A stretch of 64,000 nt of DNA from Corynebacterium spheniscorum (GTDB taxonomy: Bacteria; Actinomycetota; Actinomycetes; Mycobacteriales; Mycobacteriaceae): the NCBI RefSeq assembly GCF_900113445.1, contig NZ_FOPJ01000008.1, positions 50,211-114,210 on the forward strand, in the 5' to 3' direction. The notes beneath the pieces are model-generated. The model saw only the letters and a program-made list of their open reading frames with translations, did not search any database and was not told where the DNA came from. Both the position numbers and the translations under genes were made by a program. Positions within the stretch are counted from its first letter, which is position 1, and each line of letters begins with the position of its first letter. Shown here one piece after another: positions 8,841 through 18,591 of this stretch.

Positions 8841-10046
8841 GTGGCACAGCGAGAATGGGCAGACAAGAACTATTACGCGGATCTGGGGGTCTCCTCATCT
8901 GCAACGGATGAGGAAATTAAAAAGGCCTACCGCAAACTGGCACGCGCTAACCACCCCGATAAGAACCCGGGTGACAAAGCTGCCGAAGAGCGCTTTAAGA
9001 AAGCCGCCGAAGCCTACGATGTCCTTGGGGATCCCAAGAAGCGTAAAGAATACGACGATCTAAAAGCGATGCTCGGAAGCGGTGGCGCTTTCCGTGGCTT
9101 CGGGAATGCGGGGCCCGGCTTTCCGGGAGGGTTTCGCGGCACGGAAGAAGAATTCGACCTCTCGGACATCTTCGCCCGAGCCCGAGCAGCACGATCCGGT
9201 GGAGGACCTGCTGAAGACGGCGGTCTGGGCGATTTCCTCGGTGGCGTTTTCAACCGCGGCGGCAGTGCTCGCCACGCAACTCGGCCGTCGCGGGGGGCGG
9301 ACGTCGAAACCGACATCACCCTGGAATTCCGGGAAGCGGCGAAAGGGACCACGATTCCCGTCCAACTAAGCGGGAATGTGCCCTGTAACGCCTGCCATGG
9401 TTCCGGCTCTACCTCCGGAAACCCCTCTAATTGTGGGGATTGCCATGGCACCGGATTCACATCCGAAACCAAGGGTGCCTTCGGGTTCTCTGCACCGTGT
9501 ACGACCTGCCATGGCACCGGCCAGGTGATCACCGATCCCTGTAGTACCTGCTCTGGTAGTGGCACAGTGCACCGCACTCGCTCCATTACCGTGCGGATCC
9601 CCGCAGGTGTGGAAGATGGCCAAAAGGTGCGGCTAGCTGGGCAAGGTGAAGCTGGACGTAATGGGAAGCCAGCTGGTGACCTCTTTGTCACCGTGCATGT
9701 GAAACCGGATGAGGTGTTCCGCCGCAGCGGTGATGATCTGGAAGTCAATGTGCCAGTTTCCTTCAGCGAACTCGCCTTAGGCGACACCATTACGGTGCCG
9801 ACCTTAGATAATGCGGTTCGGGTCAAAGTCCCAGCCGGTACCCCAGATGGGCAGATCCTTCGGGTTCGTGGGCGTGGTATTCCGGCCCGTGGGAGCTCCA
9901 AGAAGGCGGGTGACCTACTGGTGACCGTACGAGTGCAGGTTCCGAGCAACTTGGATCCAGCGGCTCGAAGTGCACTACGTACCTATGCCCAAGCGGAAAA
10001 GGATGCTGGGTTTAACCCCCGTGAGGGCTGGGCTGGGGCTCGCTAA
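8841..10046 (+). CDS. dnaJ: Co-chaperone DnaJ (Hsp40), type I
   Basis: 401 residues. The J domain (about 9-75) has the HPD motif at residues 38-40, then a Gly/Phe-rich stretch. Four CxxCxGxG zinc repeats follow at roughly 182-245 ([32 protein letters not shown]), then the two C-terminal substrate domains. It delivers clients to DnaK and stimulates its ATPase. The start is GTG with AAAGGAGG upstream; an exact 14-bp palindrome (ATCCGCTAGCGGAT, 8808-8821) abuts this ribosome site. It lies downstream of grpE across a hairpin and an A/T-rich gap, so it may be partly uncoupled from dnaK-grpE. Confidence 0.97.
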   Translation: MAQREWADKNYYADLGVSSSATDEEIKKAYRKLARANHPDKNPGDKAAEERFKKAAEAYDVLGDPKKRKEYDDLKAMLGSGGAFRGFGNAGPGFPGGFRGTEEEFDLSDIFARARAARSGGGPAEDGGLGDFLGGVFNRGGSARHATRPSRGADVETDITLEFREAAKGTTIPVQLSGNVPCNACHGSGSTSGNPSNCGDCHGTGFTSETKGAFGFSAPCTTCHGTGQVITDPCSTCSGSGTVHRTRSITVRIPAGVEDGQKVRLAGQGEAGRNGKPAGDLFVTVHVKPDEVFRRSGDDLEVNVPVSFSELALGDTITVPTLDNAVRVKVPAGTPDGQILRVRGRGIPARGSSKKAGDLLVTVRVQVPSNLDPAARSALRTYAQAEKDAGFNPREGWAGAR

Positions 10047-10195
10047 CTCGCGTGTATAAACCATGCGCGTGATGCCTCAACCCTTATCCCGCACCGATTC
10101 ACCCCAGGCCGTGAGTGCCAAACCTCAGCCAGCGGGTCTCGGATAAGCAAGAATACAAAGAAACAACGCAGATTCTTCGAGGAGGTGAACACCTA

Positions 10196-10684
10196 ATGAG
10201 CCAAGCGCAGAACCAACAAGGTGAACAAGGTGATGTGGCAGCCCGAATCCAGGCGAATTTCCCGCCCAAGGATTTAGGTGAGGTGTTCGTCATCTCGGTG
10301 GCTGCGGAGCTGGCGGGGATGCATGCGCAGACGCTGCGCACCTATGACCGCATTGGGCTGGTCTCGCCGAAGCGTACCCGTGGTGGTGGCAGGCGGTATT
10401 CCCGGCAGGATGTGGCGATGCTGCGGTTTATTCAAAAGCTCAGCCAGGATGATGGGGTGAACCTGGCGGGGATTAAATCCATTATTGAATTGAGCGAAAA
10501 GAACGCGCATCTGCATCATGAAAATGAGCAATTGGCGGAGGAAAACCGCCGGCTCCGCGAGGAACTCTTAAGAGAAAAGCAAAGGTCATCGCGGCCGCGT
10601 GGGGAGATTGTGCATGTGCCCCGCTCCACGGCGGTGGTGATGTGGGATCGTGAGGCCAGCCGGCGGCGTCCCCGCAGCTCCTAG
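10196..10684 (+). CDS. hspR: Heat-shock repressor HspR (MerR family)
   Basis: 162 residues from ATG 10196, which has GAGGAGG 14-8 nt upstream; the frame upstream of this ATG lacks similarity. The winged HTH (about 28-70: ISVAAELAGMHAQTLRTYDRIGLVSP) is the HspR signature, followed by a coiled coil rich in Glu/Arg. It binds HAIR inverted repeats, of which three occur before dnaK and one before clpB in this window. It is the last gene of the dnaK cluster, giving negative feedback on the whole set. Confidence 0.95.
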   Translation: MSQAQNQQGEQGDVAARIQANFPPKDLGEVFVISVAAELAGMHAQTLRTYDRIGLVSPKRTRGGGRRYSRQDVAMLRFIQKLSQDDGVNLAGIKSIIELSEKNAHLHHENEQLAEENRRLREELLREKQRSSRPRGEIVHVPRSTAVVMWDREASRRRPRSS

Positions 10685-10706
10685 CTGGAATTAAAGCCAA
10701 GAATAG

Positions 10707-10750
10707 AGGGCGAGAAGTTGAAGAGATACTGCTCGCCCTTCGTTTTGCTT
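10707..10750. terminator. Terminator after hspR
   Basis: AGGGCGAG (10707-10714) pairs with CTCGCCCT (10732-10739), followed by TCGTTTTGCTT. It lies between hspR and a convergent gene and could serve both. Confidence 0.65.
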
Positions 10751-10782
10751 CCTGAGTGCACAAGCCTCACAGCGTGCTGGGT

Positions 10783-11229
10783 TTATGCAGCTGGGGCTAG
10801 CTGTTTGCGGAGTGCTGAGATGAAAGCATTGGGGTCATCCACCGATACGCGGTAGGTATTTCCGTTGGCTAGGGTGATCAGCAGGTTCGGCGCTCCGACG
10901 TGGAAAGACCAACCGAGGCCGCCGACATGGGCACCGAAGGTGTTGCGCTCAAAAAATGGTGAAGACGTGACGCGACTGGCGTTCTTGATGTCTGCGACTG
11001 GAATGGTTTTGACGGGAATGCCGGAGATATCGACCTTCAACTTATCTTCACTAAGTTGCGCCCCGATAGAGAAAAGCGCCAAAGCTACAAAGAGGATTCC
11101 GCTGATCAGCATTCCAATCTTGTCGCCTTGATTGAGCAAGTAGGCGAAGATTCCCGCTACGACCAGCAAGATGATTATTCGTCCTAGGTTATAACCGAAG
11201 ACGCGGGAGTTGCATTTTGTAGTATTCAC
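10783..11229 (-). CDS. Conserved-looking small membrane protein with PH-like domain
   Basis: 148 residues from GTG 11229 (AAAGGA about 13 nt upstream). The longer frame to 11349 adds an unconvincing Cys-rich leader. Two adjacent hydrophobic helices (about 12-32 and 38-55) precede a C-terminal domain of beta character (LKVDISGIPVKTIPVADIKNA; LLITLANGNTYRVSVDDPNA). This resembles the bacterial PH domains that follow two membrane helices. Function unknown. It is convergent with hspR. Confidence 0.6.
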   Translation of the reverse strand: MNTTKCNSRVFGYNLGRIIILLVVAGIFAYLLNQGDKIGMLISGILFVALALFSIGAQLSEDKLKVDISGIPVKTIPVADIKNASRVTSSPFFERNTFGAHVGGLGWSFHVGAPNLLITLANGNTYRVSVDDPNAFISALRKQLAPAA

Positions 11230-11983
11230 GGTCTTCGGGGTTTCCTTTCTTGATGCGGTGGGCAATGAGACAGGAAGACAAGAAGTGCACTTAGAGGGGT
11301 AGAGCCAAGTCGCCTTCCTGTTCTGGGAATGCTGGTGGCCACACCCCAACCCCTCACGAGGATTCCGGATTGTGTCGGACGGTGTAGCGGGAGGAAGAGC
11401 CCAAGATGTGGGATCTAGGGGTAGTGCTACCGAGGGGTATCGGGTTTGTGTCCTTCAGCTGTGTGGGGCTTGCTAACTCATATAACGTGATAACTGCAGG
11501 GGTGGCAGAGGTGCTGCCGTCTTGAGAATCCTTTGCTTTAGATGGTTAAAGAAATACTGCTTGACATGTAGGTTTGCGGTTAAAAGAAGAGTAGCTCAAG
11601 CGTTGTGGCGTAGGCCAGGCTTGTCTGGGGAAAAACTTTCCACACCACTGTCTGTTCCCCAACCAAAATACTTATTGAGCTGCGAGTTCCTTGTGATGCA
11701 AAGGTGCAATATTGCAACCCGATCCGGGGGTGGTTTGAGGGGTTTGTCTGGGGCTGATCGCATGTGGTTGGCGATAGGGACATCGAGGGGCGTGGGGAAC
11801 CTGCGCTCTGCGGAACTTCAGGTTTCCTCATTGATTGGGACTGCACATCGGGATGCTGCGGGTGATGGCCACGTAGATAGTGCGAGAAACAATTACCTTG
11901 TATGCACCCACCGTTGGGGTTTTAAACACCATGGTTGGGGGTAATCGCCAAGCCAGAAACACGAGAATGTGGTGCTTAAGTTT
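11230..11983. other. Long intergenic stretch, no supported gene
   Basis: About 750 bp with only short, unrelated frames in all six registers. A minus-strand stretch near 11830-11960 encodes WRLPPTMVFKTPTVGAYKVI, which reads like protein rather than noise, so part of a decayed gene may lie here. Otherwise nothing is recognised. Confidence 0.4.
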
Positions 11984-11996
11984 TATTATGTTCGGC
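11984..11996 (+). promoter_or_regulatory. -10 element for a leaderless mRNA
   Basis: TATTAT (11984-11989) is followed by 7 nt and ATG 11997. The spacing matches other leaderless starts in the window; there is no Shine-Dalgarno sequence. Confidence 0.5.
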
Positions 11997-13097
11997 ATGA
12001 CTTTCAAGCAGCCGCCTACTTCCACAGCGCCGCACGGCACCCCAGCCCCGATGTCCCCCGGGGCCTTTACTATGAAGGTCCTCCAGGGCATCTCTGTTGC
12101 AGTGGTGGTGGCGTTGGTCCCCCAAGCCCTCCTCGGTGAACTTTTCCGCGCATTATTGCCGGTATTCCCTCAAGGTCAAACCATCATCCAGCTGGTGTCG
12201 CTGGCATCGTCTTTGATGCCGGTGCTCATCGGTGTGCTGGTGGCTAAACAATTCGGGCTTTCGCAGATCCAAACCGCATCAGTGGGTATTGCTGCAACCT
12301 GTGGTTCTGGTGTGGCAATGCCGGATCCGAATGGTGGTTTCCACCTTCAGGGCACCGGGTTGGTGATTAATACCGGTATTACCGCAGCTCTTGCGGTGCT
12401 GGTGATTCTGCTGATTGGGGACCGACTGAAGAACTACACGATCTTGTTGCTCTCCACGATCGTGGTGGTGGTTGCCGGCGGTATTGGTTGGGTGGTTACC
12501 TTCCCGATCGTCAAGGTCTTCACCATGTGGCTCGGCGGGCTGGTCAATGGCGCTACCCAATTGCAGCCGGTACCGATGGGAATTTTGTTGGCGGTCCTCT
12601 TTGCGATCATGATTGTCTCCCCGGTATCTACCGTGGGTGTGGCTACCGCGATCTATATGGCTGGGGTGGCCTCTGGTACTGCCAACCTAGGTGTGGTTGC
12701 AGCTGGCTTCGGTCTGTTGGTGGCTGGCTGGAAGGTGAACGGTTTTGCCACCTCCTTGCTGCACGTTTTGGGTTCGCCGAAGGTGCAGATGGCCAATATG
12801 CTTTCCCGTCCGGTGTCCTTCTTGCCGATGCTCTGTACTGCCGCTGTGCTTGGCGGTATTGGTGGTGCCGTGGGGATTTCCGGTACTCCGATTTCCGCAG
12901 GCTTCGGTATTTCTGGCTTGGTTGGCCCGCTAGCTGCCCTGAATGCGGAAGGGTGGGGTTGGACCCCGCTGAACCTGGGCATTGTGGTCGTGATGTTTGT
13001 GGTGCTGCCGATTGTGCTCTCGGTGGGATTCCAATTCCTCTTCGCCAAGGTCCTGGGTTGGGTGGATGAAGAAAACTACCGCCTGAGCTTCGACTAA
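11997..13097 (+). CDS. PTS_EIIC_2 / PfoR-type integral membrane protein
   Basis: 366 residues from ATG 11997. The first 20 residues are polar, then about nine to ten hydrophobic segments rich in Gly, Val and Ile follow. Motifs such as ATCGSGVAMPDPNGGF, VSTVGVATAIYMAGVASG and GWKVNGFATSLLHVLGSPK fit the PF13303 family. That family contains the perfringolysin regulator PfoR and orphan EIIC-like proteins lacking EIIA/EIIB partners. Substrate unknown; no phosphotransfer genes are nearby. Likely transport or sensing of a sugar-like solute. The longer frame from 11880 would bypass the -10 element. A strong terminator follows at 13143. Confidence 0.78.
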   Translation: MTFKQPPTSTAPHGTPAPMSPGAFTMKVLQGISVAVVVALVPQALLGELFRALLPVFPQGQTIIQLVSLASSLMPVLIGVLVAKQFGLSQIQTASVGIAATCGSGVAMPDPNGGFHLQGTGLVINTGITAALAVLVILLIGDRLKNYTILLLSTIVVVVAGGIGWVVTFPIVKVFTMWLGGLVNGATQLQPVPMGILLAVLFAIMIVSPVSTVGVATAIYMAGVASGTANLGVVAAGFGLLVAGWKVNGFATSLLHVLGSPKVQMANMLSRPVSFLPMLCTAAVLGGIGGAVGISGTPISAGFGISGLVGPLAALNAEGWGWTPLNLGIVVVMFVVLPIVLSVGFQFLFAKVLGWVDEENYRLSFD

Positions 13098-13142
13098 AAC
13101 CAGCGTGCGTAGGCACATCCTGCGTCAATAACTGAGATTGCT

Positions 13143-13197
13143 CCCCACTAGCTGGACTGGTGACAACCAGCTCCACACCTAGTGGGGGGTTTTTCTT
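13143..13197 (+). terminator. Rho-independent terminator of the EIIC-like gene
   Basis: CCCCACTAG (13143-13151) pairs with CTAGTGGGG (13179-13187). An inner AGCTGG/CCAGCT stem is possible, and GGTTTTTCTTG follows. Confidence 0.85.
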
Positions 13198-14029
13198 GTG
13201 TGCGCGTGCAAATCGGGGTTTAAGTAGCAAAATGTGTGTCTGGTTTTCGATATTCGCGCTGCTCAGAAGGGGTCGATCGGGCTTTTATAAGGTGCGGTAG
13301 CTGGTAGCTGCTTAAGCTACGAGCAAAGCGGCACCAAAGCCACGTGTTGACCGGCCCCCGGGGCGTGGAACCCGCACTGGCTTGTCCACGCCAGTTCGCA
13401 GCTAATAAATCAGGGTCAATGAGCCGGCTAGCAGGGCTTATTCCATGTGTGAGGTGGAACCGTCTACGACGTTATTTCTGGTGACGGCTAAGGAATTGAC
13501 GGCAGACCCAGGCGACCTTTAGTGTGAACCGCAGCCAACTGCTGTCAATTCCGGTAACTAAGCGTCCCGCCAAAAAGGGAGAGCTGCTCGGCTTCGTAGC
13601 TAGACCGCAGCATGCCCCCGCCCAACCAATGTCAGGATGATTAGTGGGAAAACCCCGGATGTTCGCTTCCACGTCCGCCATCGCGCCGCTGGTGCCTAGA
13701 AGGGCGGTGCCTCGCGTAGGTGCTGAAGAGCTTTTGAAAAATGAACTGGTCGCTGCAACTGGGGTTGTGGTGCAGCTAGATCTGCCAGCAGTTGGGCTTA
13801 GGGCAGATAACAACGCTCTGGTGGCGCAGGGCCTCAGCACGGACATCAACATCAAGCAGATTCACGCCGGAAAAGCTGTGGTGGGTATGGCCAGCGAATC
13901 AGACACATCTTTCGTAGCCCAGCCACATTTCGGTTTGGTGCAGGTTGTCGCTGTACTCGAAAACAAACATGTAGAAGAAAAAATCATGCACCCCGTTTTT
14001 AGTGCAGCCGGATGGGCTGTCGCTGATAC
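13198..14029. other. Unassigned region with overlapping antiparallel frames, possibly decayed genes
   Basis: About 830 bp. A plus frame at 13644-14072 (with GVVVQLDLPAVGLRADNNAL) and a minus frame at 13472-13855 overlap on opposite strands. Neither has a ribosome-binding site or family similarity that I recognise, and neither has a normal codon pattern along its length. I regard this as non-coding or eroded DNA. Confidence 0.35.
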
Positions 14030-14296
14030 ATGGGGTCTAGTAGGCGACGGAGTCGCAGGAGGCCTGGCCTAAATGGGAAGAAGAACTTGTCCCGAGGATT
14101 TACTTTCTTAGGGTGGATGCTCTTTTTAACAATGGTCGTTACGCATACGACCGGGAACATTCGCCTCTGGTGGATAGGTCCGATTGCGACCATTGTTTTG
14201 TTCTCACCTATAGCGATCAAGTATTTCCTTTCTTCAGAAGCAATGAAAAAGAAGAATGCGGATATCAATGGCGAAGTTGAAGGCCTAAAAGCCTGA
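14030..14296 (+). CDS. Possible small two-helix membrane protein
   Basis: 88 codons. Residues from about 24 on look genuine: two hydrophobic helices (FTFLGWMLFLTMVVTHT and WWIGPIATIVLFSPIAI) with a short charged tail MKKKNAD. The first 20 codons are Arg-rich and unlikely, so the true start may be TTG near 14087. It is followed directly by a perfect-stem terminator, which supports a transcribed gene ending here. No family recognised. Confidence 0.4.
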   Translation: MGSSRRRSRRRPGLNGKKNLSRGFTFLGWMLFLTMVVTHTTGNIRLWWIGPIATIVLFSPIAIKYFLSSEAMKKKNADINGEVEGLKA

Positions 14297-14348
14297 CCTA
14301 GAAGCGCCTGTCGATCCTCCTTCTGCTCGTCGCGCCGGGCATCTCCAC

Positions 14349-14387
14349 AAAGCCACGCATCCACACAACTTGAGGATGCGTGGCTTT
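14349..14387. terminator. 14-bp perfect-stem terminator
   Basis: AAAGCCACGCATCC (14349-14362) pairs with 14374-14387 around an 11-nt loop. A and T runs at the two ends make it usable in both directions. Confidence 0.8.
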
Positions 14388-14630
14388 TATCGCAGCTAAA
14401 TCAGCACCTCTCGTTCACTCCTAGGCACATGCTTGAGGATCCTGGCCTTTAAAGATCGGTGACTCCGAAGAAGTGGTGTTTAGTTGGTGGCAGAGGCCAG
14501 CCTTGAGAAATGGCGCCTTCCCGCGGGGCGGGCGTGATTAACCCCCGGGCAGAATGGTTGCGTGAGGGTGGCTCAACTTTATGGGAAGCGCTCAATAGGT
14601 GCATGAGACATGAATCACAGGAAAATTTAG

Positions 14631-14666
14631 AGTTGAGTGGAACAGACTCAACTTCTTGTGCGTTGA
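14631..14666 (+). promoter_or_regulatory. clpB control region: HAIR operator overlapping a SigH-type promoter
   Basis: AGTTGAGT-N7-ACTCAACT (14631-14653) is a perfect HAIR palindrome. A SigH-like -35 GGAACA (14639-14644) lies inside it, and CGTTGA (14661-14666) follows after 16 bp. HspR bound here would occlude the promoter directly. The 5' UTR would be about 90 nt. Confidence 0.8.
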
Positions 14667-14763
14667 GGATAGTGACAAAGAAAAACAAGGCTCCCTTCCA
14701 GCTTTGGACACTAGGAGAAGGCTGCGGGCGCGTTGTATTAAAAGAAAGGAACTGACTCAACAC

Positions 14764-17322
14764 ATGAGCTCTTTTAACTTCACAACTAAAACCCAAGAGG
14801 CCGTGCAGGTAGCGCTCCAAAGTGCCTCCGCTAATGGCAACCCGGATATCCGTCCGGCGCACCTTTTAGTCGCCATCTTGGAACAAGAAGATGGAATTGC
14901 CGCCCCGGTGCTTAAAGCCACGGGTGTGGAACCCGGTGTGGTGCTTCAAGAAGCCCGCGACCTGGTGGATTCTTATCCCAAGGCAGAAGGTAGCAACCTC
15001 GCGAACCCGAACTTCAACCGCGAGGCCCTGAATGCCCTTACCGCTGCGCAGGAATTAGCTGGGGAACTCGGTGACGAATATGTCTCCACCGAAGTTCTGA
15101 TGGCTGGTATCGCTCGCGGCAAGTCGGATGCTGCTGATCTTTTAACTAAGCGCGGCGCCACCTATGAGGCGATTAAGGCTGCTTTCCCGTCGGTACGTGG
15201 TTCGGCGAAGGTGACCAACGAGGACCCCGAAGGCCAATTCCAGGCCTTAGAGAAGTACTCCACGGACCTGACCAAGCGTGCCCGCGAAGGCAAGATTGAT
15301 CCGGTTATTGGCCGTGATTCTGAGATCCGCCGCGTGGTGCAGGTACTTTCCCGCCGCACTAAGAACAACCCGGTATTAATCGGTGAGCCTGGCGTGGGTA
15401 AAACCGCGATTGTCGAAGGTTTAGCCCGCCGTATTGTCGCTGGTGACGTACCGGAGTCCTTGAAGGGTAAGACCCTGATTAGCTTGGATTTAGGTTCCAT
15501 GGTGGCTGGTGCGAAGTACCGCGGCGAGTTCGAGGAACGCCTGAAGGCTGTGCTGGATGAGATTAAGAACTCTGATGGCCAGATCATTACCTTCATCGAT
15601 GAGCTGCACACCATCGTGGGTGCCGGCGCAACCGGCGAATCCGCCATGGATGCCGGCAATATGATTAAGCCGATGCTGGCCCGCGGTGAACTGCGCCTGG
15701 TGGGTGCAACCACCTTGGATGAGTACCGCAAGTACATCGAAAAGGATGCAGCCTTAGAGCGCCGCTTCCAGCAGGTGTACGTGGGTGAACCGAGTGTGGA
15801 AGACGCCATCGGTATTCTTCGTGGCCTCAAGGAACGCTACGAGGTGCACCATGGTGTGCGCATCCAGGACTCCGCACTGGTGGCTGCCGCTACCTTGTCG
15901 AATCGCTATATCACCTCCCGGTTCTTGCCGGATAAGGCGATTGACCTTGTCGATGAGGCTGCCAGCCGGCTGCGTATGGAGATCGACTCCTCCCCGCAGG
16001 AAATCGACGAGCTTGAGCGCGTTGTTCGACGCCTGGAAATCGAAGAGATGGCCTTGGCGAAGGAAACCGATGCTGCTAGCCAGGATCGCTTGGAGAGGCT
16101 GCGCTCGGAATTGGCGGATGAACGTGAGAAACTTGGCGAACTCAAATCCCGGTGGATGAATGAGAAGGAAGCCATTGATCGCGTCCGCGAAGCCAAAGAA
16201 GAGCTGGAGAAACTCCGTGGCGAATCGGAAATCGCCGAGCGCGATGGTGACTATGGCAAGGTCGCTGAGCTGCGCTATGGCAAGATCCCGGAGCTAGAAA
16301 AGCAGGTTGCCGAAGCTGAAGCTGAGGTAGCGGATACCCAAAACAATGCGATGCTCAGCGAGGAAGTCACCCCGGACACCATCGCCGAAGTAGTAAGCGC
16401 ATGGACCGGTATCCCCAGCGGCAAGATGCTGCAGGGTGAAACCGAGAAGCTGCTGAATATGGAAAATGAGCTGGGCAAGCGCGTTGTTGGCCAGCATGAA
16501 GCTGTGCAGGCTGTCTCCGATGCGGTTCGCCGTGCCCGTGCTGGTGTTGCGGATCCGAATCGTCCGACTGGTTCCTTCCTCTTCCTTGGTCCTACCGGTG
16601 TGGGTAAGACCGAGCTGGCGAAGGCCTTGGCGGAGTTCCTCTTCGATGATGAACGAGCCATGGTGCGCATTGATATGTCCGAATATGGCGAGAAGCATTC
16701 CGTGGCCCGTCTGGTGGGTGCTCCTCCCGGATATGTTGGCTATGACGCTGGTGGCCAGCTCACCGAAGCGGTTCGCCGTCGCCCCTATACCGTCGTGCTT
16801 TTCGATGAGGTAGAAAAGGCGCACCCGGATGTCTTCGATGTGCTGCTGCAGGTCCTGGATGAAGGACGGCTCACCGATGGGCAGGGCCGCACTGTGGACT
16901 TCCGCAACACGATCCTGATTCTGACCTCCAACTTGGGTGCTGGTGGCACCCCAGAGCAGATGATGGAAGCTGTGAAGCGAGCCTTCAAGCCGGAGTTCAT
17001 TAACCGTCTTGATGATGTGGTGACCTTCGAGGCCCTAAGTGAGGAGCAACTCGCCGGCATCGTGGATATCCAGGTCCAGCAGCTTGCCGAGCGTCTGGCG
17101 TCTCGCCGCCTGGACCTTCGGGTTAGCGAGGACGCTCGTGCTTGGTTGGCAGAACGTGGCTATGACCCGGCTTATGGTGCTCGCCCCTTGCGTCGCCTGA
17201 TTCAGCAGGCCATTGGTGATCAGTTGGCTAAGGAACTCTTAGCTGGCCGCATCCACGATGGTGATGTGGTGCAGGTGAACCTGGCTGAAGGCGGGGATTC
17301 GCTAAGCGTCACCCGTGGCTAA
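14764..17322 (+). CDS. clpB: ATP-dependent disaggregase ClpB (Hsp100)
   Basis: 852 residues from ATG 14764. The Clp N-domain (about 1-145) is followed by AAA+ module 1 with Walker A GEPGVGKT (about 207-214) and the DELHT Walker B. The coiled middle domain (about 410-530) is rich in Glu/Arg, and AAA+ module 2 has GPTGVGKT (about 609-616) and [13 protein letters not shown]. It extracts polypeptides from aggregates with DnaK/DnaJ/GrpE. Upstream in-frame codons to 14656 precede the ribosome site AAAGGAA and are not used. It is a single-gene unit with HspR and SigH-type control, thus coregulated with the dnaK cluster 7 kb away. Confidence 0.97.
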   Translation: MSSFNFTTKTQEAVQVALQSASANGNPDIRPAHLLVAILEQEDGIAAPVLKATGVEPGVVLQEARDLVDSYPKAEGSNLANPNFNREALNALTAAQELAGELGDEYVSTEVLMAGIARGKSDAADLLTKRGATYEAIKAAFPSVRGSAKVTNEDPEGQFQALEKYSTDLTKRAREGKIDPVIGRDSEIRRVVQVLSRRTKNNPVLIGEPGVGKTAIVEGLARRIVAGDVPESLKGKTLISLDLGSMVAGAKYRGEFEERLKAVLDEIKNSDGQIITFIDELHTIVGAGATGESAMDAGNMIKPMLARGELRLVGATTLDEYRKYIEKDAALERRFQQVYVGEPSVEDAIGILRGLKERYEVHHGVRIQDSALVAAATLSNRYITSRFLPDKAIDLVDEAASRLRMEIDSSPQEIDELERVVRRLEIEEMALAKETDAASQDRLERLRSELADEREKLGELKSRWMNEKEAIDRVREAKEELEKLRGESEIAERDGDYGKVAELRYGKIPELEKQVAEAEAEVADTQNNAMLSEEVTPDTIAEVVSAWTGIPSGKMLQGETEKLLNMENELGKRVVGQHEAVQAVSDAVRRARAGVADPNRPTGSFLFLGPTGVGKTELAKALAEFLFDDERAMVRIDMSEYGEKHSVARLVGAPPGYVGYDAGGQLTEAVRRRPYTVVLFDEVEKAHPDVFDVLLQVLDEGRLTDGQGRTVDFRNTILILTSNLGAGGTPEQMMEAVKRAFKPEFINRLDDVVTFEALSEEQLAGIVDIQVQQLAERLASRRLDLRVSEDARAWLAERGYDPAYGARPLRRLIQQAIGDQLAKELLAGRIHDGDVVQVNLAEGGDSLSVTRG

Positions 17323-17401
17323 GCTCCCCGACCGCGCAGTACCCCCACTTTGGGGCTGCGCGGTAGGTAGCTGCCAGAGCGCGGGATGAGCTCTGAACAA
17401 T

Positions 17402-17445
17402 AGCGGTGGTGTGGACAAGAAATTGTCTTACGCCACCGCTTTTGC
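17402..17445 (+). terminator. Terminator downstream of clpB
   Basis: AGCGGTGG (17402-17409) pairs with CCACCGCT (17433-17440); an inner GACAA/TTGTC stem is also possible and TTTTGC follows. A second T-less hairpin (ACCGCGCAG, 17331-17339, with 17356-17364) lies just after the stop codon. Confidence 0.75.
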
Positions 17446-17614
17446 TTGCCCGTACTGCGCTCAAGGTGCGGCTTTGATTAAGCGTGGGCATGGACTTGAA
17501 AATTAGCCAAAAAACGCTAGCGCTATGACCTGGCTATACTCCGGCTTAACGAACTTAGATCTCCAAGTGACCTGCGAGCTTGCCCAAAAAAGAGCACACC
17601 ATAGGATCGCATTT

Positions 17615-18481
17615 ATGAACACAACCATTGTGAGTCCCGGCGAGCTCGCAGATTCGGTGTATCACGGGGCGCCGATTACGATTCTGGCTTCCTATTGGCG
17701 ACCGCAGGTTGGGGCAGGGCATGTGAAGTACCTGTCGGAGCATATTCCCACCGCATTGTTTTGCGACCCGCCTTATGCCCTAGCCGGGATTCCCAGTTCC
17801 ACCCGCGGCCGTAATCCGCTGCCGGACCCGGACCTGGTGATGCAATGGTTCAGGAAATGGGGATTAGAAGCTGGCCGCCCGGTGGTGGTTTATGACGAAG
17901 GCCGCGGCCTTTATGCTGCACGAGCTTGGTGGATCCTGCGGTGGGCGGGAGTGAACCAAGTAAGCCTGCTCGATGGTGGCATGGCGCAGTGGGAAATGCA
18001 GGGACATAAAATTGTGGGCGGACCAGGTAATCTGCCTTTGCCCTGCACTATGCGGGTGAACCCCGGAATGATGCCGGTGGCCAGCATTGAAGAAGTAAAA
18101 GATTTTGATGGCATCCTTTTAGACACCCGGGAGCCGGACCGTTTTGCCGGGCGCCGGGAGATTTTGGACTTAAAAGCTGGGCATATTCCGGGGGCAATCA
18201 ATTTGCCGAACCGTGCCCTATTGCATGCCAACCATACGTTTAGAAGCCCCCGGGAGATCCGCGAAACCTTCGCCGAGATCGGTATTAATGAAGACTCAGA
18301 GGTCATCATTTACTCCGGGTCAGGCAATCACTCTGTGCAGGTGATTGCCGCGATGGAGTACGCGGGTTTGCCGATCCCGAAGCACTTTATTGGTGGCTGG
18401 TCGCAGTGGTCAGCAACGGTGACGAACCCCGTGGAAATTGGGGATGGCCGTAGACTTACCCCCTGTCGCGCTTCGCTTTAG
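17615..18481 (+). CDS. Two-domain rhodanese-like protein (SseA type) with Ser in place of the catalytic Cys
   Basis: 288 residues from ATG 17615. The N-terminal rhodanese domain carries VVVYDEGRGLYAARAWWILR. The C-terminal domain has LLDTREPDRFAGRRE and GHIPGAINLP. In active thiosulfate or mercaptopyruvate sulfurtransferases this second domain holds the persulfide-forming Cys in a CGSG-like loop. Here the loop reads IIYSGSGNHSV, with Ser at residue 234 (codon TCC at 18314). The fold is clearly SseA-like, but the usual sulfur-transfer chemistry should be lost unless this is a sequence error. It heads a run (membrane protein, pyrE, methyltransferase) seen in other corynebacteria. No Shine-Dalgarno sequence is obvious. 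Confidence 0.85.
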   Translation: MNTTIVSPGELADSVYHGAPITILASYWRPQVGAGHVKYLSEHIPTALFCDPPYALAGIPSSTRGRNPLPDPDLVMQWFRKWGLEAGRPVVVYDEGRGLYAARAWWILRWAGVNQVSLLDGGMAQWEMQGHKIVGGPGNLPLPCTMRVNPGMMPVASIEEVKDFDGILLDTREPDRFAGRREILDLKAGHIPGAINLPNRALLHANHTFRSPREIRETFAEIGINEDSEVIIYSGSGNHSVQVIAAMEYAGLPIPKHFIGGWSQWSATVTNPVEIGDGRRLTPCRASL

Positions 18482-18591
18482 GTAGAAGCTGCCCGCACCC
18501 CGGGTTAGGGGTGGAATCAGATGTGGGGCTTAAGCGTTTTGAGGTAGCAATGCCATAGCTTATTGGGCTATGCCAGTACAGTTGCTTTTTG

